A DNA stretch of 64,000 nucleotides from Sulfuricurvum sp. GTDB lineage: Bacteria > Campylobacterota > Campylobacteria > Campylobacterales > Sulfurimonadaceae. The position numbers were made by a program, and so were the translations under genes. The DNA is taken from positions 75,936 to 139,935 of the forward strand of contig NZ_JALNYS010000009.1 of assembly GCF_023229695.1 (NCBI RefSeq). The letters are read 5' to 3'. The notes beneath the pieces are model-generated. The model did no database searches and was not told the DNA's origin. It saw only the letters and a program-made list of their open reading frames with translations. Shown here in pieces: positions 23,549 to 31,120 of this stretch (within the stretch, counting starts at the first letter, position 1; each line of letters begins with the position of its first letter).

Positions 23549-24163
23549 ATGGAATTTTTATTTAATCTAAACGTCCAATTTTATCTGGCGGCCTATCTCC
23601 TCGGCGGTATCCCGTTCGGAATGATTTTGGCCAAACTCTTTGCCGGTGTCAACATCAAAGAAGCAGGTTCCCAAAGCATCGGTGCCACGAATGTATTACG
23701 GGTGGTGAAAGAGACCAATCCCGCATTGGCAAAAAAACTGAGTGCCGCTACGTTGGCCCTCGATGCGTTCAAAGGGATTATCGTCGTATTGGCCGCCAAA
23801 TACTTCGAACTCAGCGACAGTGTCCAGTGGATGGTCGCCGTCCTCGCCGTTATCGGCCACTGCTTCAGCCCTTACCTGTGGTTTGAAGGGGGCAAAGGGG
23901 TCGCTACGGGAATGGGCGTCATGGCCGTGATGCTCCCCGTCGAAACCGCTATTGCCTTGGTCGTCTGGGCTGTTGCGGCCAAAACGATCCGTATTTCGTC
24001 CCTTTCGTCGATGCTTGGCCTTTTGGCTCTCGTCGTCGCCTCGTTTTTCCTCCATCCGGTTATCTTTCATGCACCGGTATTGTTTATCGCATTTATCCTC
24101 TTTTATAAACACATTCCCAATTTTATCCGTCTTTTCAAAGGGGAAGAGACCCGCGTCGCATGA
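23549..24163 (+). CDS. plsY: Glycerol-3-phosphate acyltransferase PlsY
   Basis: Inner-membrane enzyme using acyl-phosphate to acylate glycerol-3-phosphate. Typical motifs are GGIPFGMILAK (near 19-29), AGSQSIGATNVLRV (motif 1, about 39-52), FEGGKGVATGMG (the GGKGVAT motif, near 113-124) and a late IFYKHIPNFIRL-like stretch. Five or six membrane spans are evident. The 204-aa length is standard. It overlaps folB by 4 bp (ATGA). Confidence 0.95.
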   Translation: MEFLFNLNVQFYLAAYLLGGIPFGMILAKLFAGVNIKEAGSQSIGATNVLRVVKETNPALAKKLSAATLALDAFKGIIVVLAAKYFELSDSVQWMVAVLAVIGHCFSPYLWFEGGKGVATGMGVMAVMLPVETAIALVVWAVAAKTIRISSLSSMLGLLALVVASFFLHPVIFHAPVLFIAFILFYKHIPNFIRLFKGEETRVA

Positions 24164-24486
24164 AGATCCTGATCGAGGATCTCACTTTTGACGCGATCAT
24201 CGGGATACTGCCGCAGGAGCGGACGACGCCGCAACGTGTCCGGATAGAGTGCATCATCGATTACCGCTACAGCGACGGAAATTTTATCAATTATGCCGAT
24301 GTGGCCCACCATATCGAGCATTCCGTACAGCACAACCGTTTTCAATTGATCGAAGAAGCCCTCGAATCTTTGTCGTCCACACTGAAAATAGAGTTCCCCC
24401 TTATCCAGACCCTCACCCTGACACTGCGTAAACCGGACATTCTCGCGAACTGTTCGGTAGGGCTCTCCAACGTTTTTCACTATTAA
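24160..24486 (+). CDS. folB: Dihydroneopterin aldolase
   Basis: Folate-pathway aldolase of 108 residues. The N-terminus MKILIEDLTFDAIIGILPQE (strand, then G-I-L-x-x-E) and the later ALESLSSTLKIEFPLIQTLTLTLRKPD are characteristic of FolB. It is coupled to plsY by an ATGA overlap. The family resemblance is good although the protein is slightly short. Confidence 0.82.
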   Translation: MKILIEDLTFDAIIGILPQERTTPQRVRIECIIDYRYSDGNFINYADVAHHIEHSVQHNRFQLIEEALESLSSTLKIEFPLIQTLTLTLRKPDILANCSVGLSNVFHY

Positions 24487-24536
24487 TTTCAGCTAAACTT
24501 CTCTTTCGATTTACCTTTTCTTATCCACGAAATCGC

Positions 24537-24542
24537 TATAAT
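24537..24542 (+). promoter_or_regulatory. -10 element for the OmpA-like lipoprotein gene
   Basis: TATAAT in CGCTATAATTCC, 40 bp before the ATG; a ribosome site (AAAAGGAAACAG) follows. No strong -35. Confidence 0.5.
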
Positions 24543-24581
24543 TCCACGATAGAAAAATTCCCATTATACAAAAGGAAACAG

Positions 24582-25223
24582 ATGTACAAATCACTCTTAT
24601 CGACCCTATTGGCCGGATTTTTACTCGTAGGATGTGCCGGTACCGATACGGGATTGACCAAAGCACAAACCGGTGCCCTTATCGGCGGTGTAGCCGGTGC
24701 CATTGCCGGCAAAGCTACCAGCAACCATAGTACCAAACGGACCGTTATCGGCGGAGCCGTCGGAGCCCTTGCCGGTTACGGTATCGGTGCGTATATGGAC
24801 AAACAGCAAGCCGAACTGAATCAGGAGCTGCAAGGTTCAGGTATCGCCGTACAGCGTAACGGCGATACGATCAATCTGAATATGCCGGGAAACATTACCT
24901 TTGATACGGCAAAAGCCAATATCAAACCGAACTTCAATCCGGTTTTGGATGATCTCGGCAACGTTTTAAACAAATACCCCGAAACCATTCTGGAGGTTCA
25001 GGGATACACCGACAACGTCGGAAGCGATTCGGACAACCAAAAACTCTCTCTTTCACGGGCCCAGAGCGTCAGCTCGGCACTTGCAAACCGTGGAATAGCC
25101 TCCAGCCGGCTCAAATCGGTAGGATACGGAGAGAGTGCCCCTGTCGCGTCCAATGAGTCCCCGGCCGGAAGAGAAAGCAACCGAAGAGTTGAAATCAAGA
25201 TCATCCCGAATCCTGCCAAGTAA
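24582..25223 (+). CDS. OmpA-family outer membrane lipoprotein (YiaD-like)
   Basis: 213 residues. The lipobox is LLVGC (Cys at 18) after a hydrophobic signal. A Gly/Ala-rich glycine-zipper region (ALIGGVAGAIAGKA, GAVGALAGYGIGAYM, about 32-70) is followed by a C-terminal OmpA domain: ITFDTAKANIKPNF, LEVQGYTDNVGSD, LSLSRAQSVSSAL, SVGYGESAPVASN and NRRVEIKI. The OmpA domain binds peptidoglycan. The architecture matches YiaD. It is followed by a strong hairpin terminator. Confidence 0.88.
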   Translation: MYKSLLSTLLAGFLLVGCAGTDTGLTKAQTGALIGGVAGAIAGKATSNHSTKRTVIGGAVGALAGYGIGAYMDKQQAELNQELQGSGIAVQRNGDTINLNMPGNITFDTAKANIKPNFNPVLDDLGNVLNKYPETILEVQGYTDNVGSDSDNQKLSLSRAQSVSSALANRGIASSRLKSVGYGESAPVASNESPAGRESNRRVEIKIIPNPAK

Positions 25224-25237
25224 CCCTTTTTCCTGCG

Positions 25238-25265
25238 GAATTCTCAGGCAGCAGCCTGAGAATTC
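25238..25265 (+). terminator. 12-bp stem hairpin downstream of the OmpA-like gene
   Basis: GAATTCTCAGGC (25238-25249) and GCCTGAGAATTC (25254-25265) pair perfectly across the loop AGCA. The T tract is weak and delayed (GTTTTCCCCTC), so termination efficiency is uncertain, but position and stem strength fit a terminator. Confidence 0.6.
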
Positions 25266-25362
25266 AAACCGTTTTCCCCTCTTAAATACCCTTTTTTACT
25301 TAAAATCATACTCCTACCTAAAAGTTTTTTGAAAAAAAGTTTAAAATTTCCTAAAACTGTGC

Positions 25363-25368
25363 TATAAT
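25363..25368 (+). promoter_or_regulatory. Extended -10 promoter of hsrA
   Basis: TGTGCTATAAT contains a TGn extended -10 with a perfect TATAAT at 25363-25368. A weak TTTAAA at 25340-25345 lies 17 bp upstream, in a periodic A/T-rich stretch typical of Campylobacterota promoters. Confidence 0.6.
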
Positions 25369-25398
25369 TACGCCAAAATTTCGCTCCGAGGAACGTGA

Positions 25399-26073
25399 AT
25401 GCGCATTCTAATCATTGAAGATGAAGTAACCCTCAACAAAACCCTTGCAGAAGGGCTTAAAGAGTTCGGCTACCAAAGCGATGTCGTCGAGACACTTAAA
25501 GACGGTGAGTATTACCTCGATATCCGTAACTACGACCTGATTTTAATGGATTGGATGTTGCCCGACGGTAATAGCGTCGACATCATCCCTGACATCAAAA
25601 CCAATACCCCAAAAACCGTTATTGTCGTCCTCTCCGCACGTGATGACAACGAAAGCGAAATAGAAGCTCTTCGAGCCGGTGCCGATGACTACATCCGCAA
25701 ACCGTTTGACTTTGATGTCCTTATTGCCCGTATCGAAGCCCGTTTGCGCTTCGGCGGCAGCAACATCATCGAAATTGACGATTTGATCATCAACCCTGAA
25801 GAGGAAAAAATCATTTATAAAGAGAAAGAGATCGAACTAAAAGGGAAACCGTTTGAAGTATTGACTCACCTCGCACGCCACCGTGACCAGATCGTCTCTA
25901 AAGAGCAGCTTTTGGATGCGATTTGGGAAGAGCCGGAACTTGTCACTCCAAACGTTATCGAGGTAGCGATCAATCAAATCCGCCAAAAAATGGATAAGCC
26001 GCTCGGTATCACCACGATTGAAACCGTTCGTCGAAGAGGCTACCGTTTTTGTTTCCCGAAAGAAGTTAATTAA
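25399..26073 (+). CDS. hsrA: HsrA/CosR-type essential orphan response regulator
   Basis: 224 residues. The C-terminal DNA-binding half reads as in Helicobacter HsrA (HP1043) and Campylobacter CosR: ELKGKPFEVLTHLARH, RDQIVSKEQLLDAIWEEPE, TPNVIEVAINQIRQKMDKPL and ETVRRRGYRFCFPK. These essential regulators control oxidative-stress and housekeeping genes. Unlike the Helicobacter protein, the receiver keeps a full acidic set: E7/D8, D51 in LILMDWMLPDG, and K101 in IRKPFDF. No cognate kinase is adjacent. The TAA stop is followed after 3 bp by a mini repeat element. Confidence 0.92.
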   Translation: MRILIIEDEVTLNKTLAEGLKEFGYQSDVVETLKDGEYYLDIRNYDLILMDWMLPDGNSVDIIPDIKTNTPKTVIVVLSARDDNESEIEALRAGADDYIRKPFDFDVLIARIEARLRFGGSNIIEIDDLIINPEEEKIIYKEKEIELKGKPFEVLTHLARHRDQIVSKEQLLDAIWEEPELVTPNVIEVAINQIRQKMDKPLGITTIETVRRRGYRFCFPKEVN

Positions 26074-26076
26074 CTA

Positions 26077-26116
26077 CTGATGTTACGCACTTGCTAGGGC
26101 AAGGTGCGTAAGGTCA
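26077..26116 (+). repeat. 40-bp internally deleted copy of the 142-bp element
   Basis: Contains only the two ends: CTGATGTTACGCAC, a CTTGCTAGGGCAAG hairpin, then GTGCGTAAGGTCA. It lies between the convergent stops of hsrA (26073) and the haem sensor kinase (26126), forming a compact stem-loop that could stop transcription from both sides. No target duplication is visible. Confidence 0.65.
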
Positions 26117-26125
26117 TGACCTATT

Positions 26126-27715
26126 TTACCCCTCTAAGCGTGGAAGCCACACACTAAAACACGTTCTATCCCGCTCATCATCTATTTTTATTTTCCCTAA
26201 AAGATGATTTTCAACAATAATTTTAGACATATAAAGGCCAAGCCCCGTCCCGTTCAACTCCTCTTTGGTCGTAAAATAGGGGACGAATACCTCTTCGCGA
26301 ATCGAGGGATCCACTCCGATACCGTTGTCGCACACCGTTGTAACGATCCACTCTCCCGCTTCATAAATCACAACCGATATTTCTTTGGAGTCCGTTTCGA
26401 CCCCTTCGCAGGCTTCTTTCGCATTTTTAAGGAGATTCAGATAGACCTGCAGCAATTCATGGGGAAAACCTAAAACCAACCCCTCGGTCGAGGATTCAAT
26501 TTTTAATCCTATCCCCTTGTTCTCAATCCCTTTTCCGATCATATTCACGGCCTCTTCAAAAACCTGATACGGAGAAAAAATCTCTTTTTGCTTATTGGGC
26601 TTAAAAAAATCGGTAAAATCATCGATGGTCTTGGAGAGATAGACCGCTTGGGCAATAATCTCCTCAGCATCCTTCTCAAAGCCTTGAAGATCAACCTCAT
26701 CGAGTTCGATGTCCATCACCATCTTATTGGCAACCATCGAAAGGGTTGCAACCGGCTGACGCCACTGATGCGCAATCATTCCGATCATTTCCCCCATTGC
26801 CGCATGACGCGACTGAAGAATCATCATTTCATCTTTGATTTTATTCTTTTTTATCTCCTCTTTAACCCTGCTTTCGAGAGTAGCGTTAAGTTCTTGTAAC
26901 TCATTCGTTCGTATCCGGACAATCTCTTCAAGCTCTTCATTCATACTATGCAAATGCTTATGATGCCGAAGCATCGATACGGCCAGAAAAGACAACAAGG
27001 TACCCACGATCAATCCCAGTATTCCTATCCCCCATTGAACCTCTCGGGTGTGTCTTTCAACAAGGTGTTTCGAATATTTGAATTTTTCAAGCGGCAGTTC
27101 GATACTGATCCCCCCTCGAACGTCGCCAATTCGATAACCCATCTCACCATGACATCCCATACACCCTTTTTCAAAATAGAGGGCACCGACAAACTGAAAT
27201 TTCTGCTCCTCTCCAAAGCGATAATAGTAGGTTTTAGAGCGATTTTTTTGCAGATATTTCATCGCATCCGTCTCGAACGTATTCGGAGTATTTAAGGGGT
27301 TGATCGGTATGAGTGAGGTTAATTTGTAGTGTTCTTGCCGATTCAGATTCGATATTTGCGCAATTTCACGTGTCATCCATGCCGGATTAATCTTGATCAT
27401 TTTTTCATTTTCTTTGCATGTGATCAGATTCTCTTTCAAATAGGGATTCGGTTGCATAGTGCCGTGCTGTTTGACAAATACCCCGTTATGACTGGCATTC
27501 CATCGCCGTACGGCAACCATATCGTCAAAATGGCTGATCGCATCACTGACGACACTTTTTTTTAACATCGCTATCTGCTGCTCCTCAGCACGATTCACCT
27601 GCACTATCAGGATAAAGACGATCGTTCCGATCACCCCCCACAAAAATGGCAACACGATCGGCAACCGCATCCACAGATGCGGTTTGCCTTTCGCTCTCAA
27701 ATGTTCACTCCCCAT
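26126..27715 (-). CDS. Sensor histidine kinase with DUF3365-type haem c sensor domain
   Basis: 529 residues from the ATG at 27715. TM1 at about 20-40 and TM2 at about 226-250 enclose a periplasmic DUF3365/Tll0287-like domain that carries a c-type haem motif CMGCH at 185-189 (FEKGCMGCHGEMGY) and RGGISIELPL after it. A coiled coil leads to the kinase core: MIAHQWRQPVATL (H316), LLKNAKEACEG, DNGIGVDP and GTGLGLYMSK. It may sense redox state, NO or another haem ligand. The ATG overlaps the PilZ gene by 11 bp; an in-frame GTG at 27736 is less likely given AAAGGA before the ATG. Confidence 0.88.
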   Translation of the reverse strand: MGSEHLRAKGKPHLWMRLPIVLPFLWGVIGTIVFILIVQVNRAEEQQIAMLKKSVVSDAISHFDDMVAVRRWNASHNGVFVKQHGTMQPNPYLKENLITCKENEKMIKINPAWMTREIAQISNLNRQEHYKLTSLIPINPLNTPNTFETDAMKYLQKNRSKTYYYRFGEEQKFQFVGALYFEKGCMGCHGEMGYRIGDVRGGISIELPLEKFKYSKHLVERHTREVQWGIGILGLIVGTLLSFLAVSMLRHHKHLHSMNEELEEIVRIRTNELQELNATLESRVKEEIKKNKIKDEMMILQSRHAAMGEMIGMIAHQWRQPVATLSMVANKMVMDIELDEVDLQGFEKDAEEIIAQAVYLSKTIDDFTDFFKPNKQKEIFSPYQVFEEAVNMIGKGIENKGIGLKIESSTEGLVLGFPHELLQVYLNLLKNAKEACEGVETDSKEISVVIYEAGEWIVTTVCDNGIGVDPSIREEVFVPYFTTKEELNGTGLGLYMSKIIVENHLLGKIKIDDERDRTCFSVWLPRLEG

Positions 27716-29222
27716 ATTGCAGTCCTTTAAATTCACGGATCAAATCCAGTTGCCGTGCGGCTATGTATTCGACGAGATTTTTATTTTTCTGATCATGAAG
27801 TTCATACATAAAAACCACCTCATAGTGATTTGGCTGTTCGCTGATCCGAAATACGGTGGCTTTGGTATTAATGATCAAAGGGCGGTGGGACATCATAAGA
27901 ACCAAATCGAGAATCACCTCCGTAGAAACACGCATCCCCGAAGGAAGCGATGCGAGCTTAAGCCGGGTAGCGACGATAGAGATATCGAGCATTGCCATAT
28001 CCGTATCAAATTTATGCCCCTGATAGAGCAAGGTTGCCCGGGCATTCTCATCCGGAAGAACCCGTATGTATTGACGTCGTGTAGGACTGGTCAGGGCAAT
28101 TTTACACTCCCCCAGTATGACCCTCTGCTGTTCAAAATTGATCTGTTTGATATCGATGGATTCAATGATTATCGGAAATATGTCGGACACCAGAATAATC
28201 CGTTTTTCGAACTGTACTGCTTTGAGCTGCATAAAGGTTGTGCTAATGGAGATCTGTTTCTCATCCACTTCCAGTACGACACCGTCATTCGTAATACTCA
28301 ACCCTTTGTAGAGATTATGAAGTTTGATTTTCGCATTATTGCGTTTGGCCATCTCCAACAAACCGCGCAACGCTTGTTTGTCTTTCTGTACCGCTTCGCG
28401 CTCCATGGCACCCGCATCAAAAAGTTTTAAAAGATTCAGTTCGGTAACATCGTTCAACGAGAGGACATAATACTCCTCTTTATCGGGAATTTTTTGAATA
28501 CTTAAAACGAAATGGTGACTCTTGCCGTTGGTATCGCCGATTTTGACATTAAAAAGCTTGCTGGGGTTTTGTTTCATCTCATTAAACCATTCAACCCCCT
28601 CATGATTATAAAGGAAACTGGTGTGTTCCAAAAGCAAATCCCCGAAATTTGTAAATTGTTTTTTAAATATCTCAATACTCGAAGCTCCGAAAAAATCGAG
28701 ACATGGCTGATTCACCATCACGACCGATTGCTGCCGCAAAAGGATCACCAGATTTTGTTGATAATTAAAAATATTATGCAAATACATATTGAAAAGATTC
28801 TCATGCATACGGGAGCGGAACTCATCGGCACAACGGATCAAAACGTCGAGGACATTCTGTATAGTAATCGGCTTCACCAGATAGTCCATTGCGCCGAGTT
28901 TTAACGCCTCGTGCAAAAGTTCGTTTTCGTTGTAAGCGGTCGTAAAAATAATTTTGGTTTCCGGGGCGATTTTCAAAATCTCTTTCGCCATTGTCATCCC
29001 GTCCATTTTCGGCATTTTAATATCACTAATGACGATACGGGGACGATGCTGCGTATAAAATTCAAGCCCCTCTTTCCCATCGGAAGCACTGATGACGGTG
29101 TCAAAAAATTTTTGGAAAAGGGCGGTACCGCGTGTATTTAAACTGACGTTGTCCTCTACATAGAGCAATGTTACGTTATGAAGAGCATTTCGAACTTCTT
29201 TTAACGCATTGGGATCTATCAT
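27705..29222 (-). CDS. Response regulator with PAS-like and PilZ domains
   Basis: 505 residues. The receiver domain (1-125) has D67 in IVISDIKMPKMDG, Thr in IIFTTAYNE and Lys in DYLVKPITI. The middle PAS-like domain (about 150-270) contains QQSVVMVNQPCLDFFGASS and YYVLSLNDVTELNLL. The C-terminal PilZ-type domain has TRRQYIRV (RRxxxR c-di-GMP motif) and LDISIVATRLKL, where the DxSxxG motif has Ala for the Gly. There is no DNA-binding domain. It is probably phosphorylated by the adjoining haem kinase, linking that signal to cyclic di-GMP. Output partner unknown. Confidence 0.85.
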   Translation of the reverse strand: MIDPNALKEVRNALHNVTLLYVEDNVSLNTRGTALFQKFFDTVISASDGKEGLEFYTQHRPRIVISDIKMPKMDGMTMAKEILKIAPETKIIFTTAYNENELLHEALKLGAMDYLVKPITIQNVLDVLIRCADEFRSRMHENLFNMYLHNIFNYQQNLVILLRQQSVVMVNQPCLDFFGASSIEIFKKQFTNFGDLLLEHTSFLYNHEGVEWFNEMKQNPSKLFNVKIGDTNGKSHHFVLSIQKIPDKEEYYVLSLNDVTELNLLKLFDAGAMEREAVQKDKQALRGLLEMAKRNNAKIKLHNLYKGLSITNDGVVLEVDEKQISISTTFMQLKAVQFEKRIILVSDIFPIIIESIDIKQINFEQQRVILGECKIALTSPTRRQYIRVLPDENARATLLYQGHKFDTDMAMLDISIVATRLKLASLPSGMRVSTEVILDLVLMMSHRPLIINTKATVFRISEQPNHYEVVFMYELHDQKNKNLVEYIAARQLDLIREFKGLQYGE

Positions 29223-29354
29223 CTCCTACCTCTCTTGCCAATTTACCGGATTACTATAGCAAAAAACTACTATGTTTTATCGATAAAATCGTATATCTCT
29301 TGAGCGTATCCTATTCCCTTCAGGTGAAAACAGTGTTCTAAATGAAATGTTTTG

Positions 29355-29360
29355 TATAAT
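29355..29360 (+). promoter_or_regulatory. -10 element upstream of the orphan kinase
   Basis: TATAAT in TTTTGTATAATACTCC, 78 bp before the TTG start at 29438. The divergent gap 29223-29437 otherwise holds only an AT-rich palindrome (TTTTATCGATAAAA). Confidence 0.45.
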
Positions 29361-29437
29361 ACTCCCCGCTTCAGAAAAAAAGGTGCAGGGAACTTCATCA
29401 CACACCGCTGTATCCACCTCAAAAAAGGGAAGAACTT

Positions 29438-30742
29438 TTGTTTTCAAAAAGAAGTATACGGCGCCGTTTTCTTTTCCAGCTTATTGTCGCTTCAGCGGCT
29501 CTTGTCATTTTAGTCTCGAGTATTTTGTACCTCTTTATCAAACAATCCATTTACGACGAAAAGCAAGCGGAGCTGATCGGTTTTGCCGAAAATATTGTGG
29601 CCTACAAATCGCTCCTCTCCGCGCAACAGCAAACCAGCGCCGATAGCGTCATGGGGCTCAGCGTTGAACTCATCACCCTCACGTCGGATGAAAAACATCT
29701 CGATTTTTTTGAAACGACGGCCAATAACAATAAAACGACCCTGACTCTGATCTACCCGTTTGATTTCCTCCACTCCTCGTATCTTAAAATAAGTCGGGAC
29801 ATTACCCCCACCAAACAGCTCTTGCATAAAATACTCAACTCGATTTTTCTCATTAATGCGGTAGGTTTCATTGTTATTATCCTCTACGCCATCGCTTTTT
29901 CTAAAATGCTCATTGCCCCCATTACCGCACTTAGCCGGCGTCTGGCCAATATGAACGAACATCTGATCCGTCCCATCAAAGTCGAACAGCTCCCCGATGA
30001 ATTTGAACCGCTGGGAGAGACGCTCAACCGCCTTATGGCCCGTATCCAGAATTTTGTCAAATACCAAAAAGAGCTCTTTATCGGTGCCGCGCATGAGCTT
30101 AAAACTCCCCTTGCCGTTATTAAACTGAAAAATCAGGTGACCCTGATCAAAAAACGGACCCCCGAAGAGTACATCGAAGCGATTAAAATTACCAATCAAA
30201 GCGTCGACGAGATGAACAAAATCGTTGCCAATATCCTCCATATAGGGCGACAGGAGGGGGCTCAGCTTGAGATACCGACGGAAGCCGATATTATCAAAAT
30301 TCTTAAAAAATGGGAGGGGGATTTTGCACTGCTGACCCACAGTGAAAACAAAATTCTCCAAACCCATTTTGAGCCCGATTCCTTTATGGCCCTGTTGCAA
30401 GTGACCCTATTTAATCAAATTATCCAAAATTTCCTCCAAAATGCGATGAAATTTACCCCGGAGGGGAAAACGATTCTGTTCCAAAGCCGTCTCAACGATA
30501 TCGGTATCGTTATCGAAGTTATTGATGAGGGGTGCGGTATTGACGAGAGCGTTGATCTTTTTGCCCCGTTCAAACGTCAGGGGAACAAATCGGGTGCCGG
30601 ACTCGGCCTTTTCTTAGCCAAAAGTGCGGCGGAAGCGATCGGGGCGGAGATTAGTATCGCCAATCGCACCGACGGCATTGACGGAACGGTGGCACGGATT
30701 GTTTTGGCATCCAAACTGTGTTGTGTCCTTCCGAAACGGTAA
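29438..30742 (+). CDS. HAMP sensor histidine kinase (orphan)
   Basis: 434 residues from a TTG start at 29438 (no in-frame ATG precedes it). TM1 is at about 12-34 and TM2 at about 137-158, with a roughly 100-residue periplasmic part, then HAMP (PITALSRRLANMNE...PLGETLNRL). The phospho-box is GAAHELKTPLAV (H219); the N box is NFLQNAMKFTPEG, G1 DEGCGID and G2 GAGLGLFLAKSA. No response regulator gene adjoins it. It might serve the orphan regulator hsrA 3.4 kb away, but nothing in the sequence shows this. Confidence 0.85.
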   Translation: MFSKRSIRRRFLFQLIVASAALVILVSSILYLFIKQSIYDEKQAELIGFAENIVAYKSLLSAQQQTSADSVMGLSVELITLTSDEKHLDFFETTANNNKTTLTLIYPFDFLHSSYLKISRDITPTKQLLHKILNSIFLINAVGFIVIILYAIAFSKMLIAPITALSRRLANMNEHLIRPIKVEQLPDEFEPLGETLNRLMARIQNFVKYQKELFIGAAHELKTPLAVIKLKNQVTLIKKRTPEEYIEAIKITNQSVDEMNKIVANILHIGRQEGAQLEIPTEADIIKILKKWEGDFALLTHSENKILQTHFEPDSFMALLQVTLFNQIIQNFLQNAMKFTPEGKTILFQSRLNDIGIVIEVIDEGCGIDESVDLFAPFKRQGNKSGAGLGLFLAKSAAEAIGAEISIANRTDGIDGTVARIVLASKLCCVLPKR

Positions 30743-30865
30743 TAAGAAACCATTTAAAAATGCTCAAAGCTTCCTTGCGCTATAAATCGCGGACCGATAA
30801 AATTAACGTAAAGGGATTTTTTCCCTTTAATGTTAAAAACTAATAAAATTACCAGAGGTTTAAAG

Positions 30866-31120
30866 ATGCCATTACTCATAGTCGATGAATGTATAGCGTG
30901 CGACGCATGTCGCGAAGAGTGTCCTATGGATGCCATCGAAGAGGGTGATCCGATTTACATTATCGATCCGGATCGTTGTACCGAGTGTGTCGGAACCTAT
31001 GATGAACCGGCGTGTATCGCGGTGTGTCCGGTCGATTGTATCATCCCGGACAAAGACAACGTCGAAACCATGCAAGAGCTTCTCTACAAGCACAATCAGC
31101 TTATGGAAGAAGAGCAATAG
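30866..31120 (+). CDS. 2[4Fe-4S] ferredoxin (YfhL type)
   Basis: 84 residues from the ATG at 30866 (MPLLIVDECIACDACREECP). Cluster cysteines are C9, C12, C15 and C19, and then C38, C41, C50 and C54, with an eight-residue insert between C41 and C50 (CVGTYDEPAC) as in the Allochromatium/YfhL-type low-potential ferredoxins; an extra C58 follows. The frame opens at 30830, but the later ATG gives the standard N-terminus. The stop abuts the ppx start (TAGATG). Confidence 0.92.
   Translation: MPLLIVDECIACDACREECPMDAIEEGDPIYIIDPDRCTECVGTYDEPACIAVCPVDCIIPDKDNVETMQELLYKHNQLMEEEQ

Noticed and set aside
29510..30400. 296-codon open frame on the minus strand
   Set aside because: Antisense to the HAMP sensor kinase, whose H, N and G boxes are intact.
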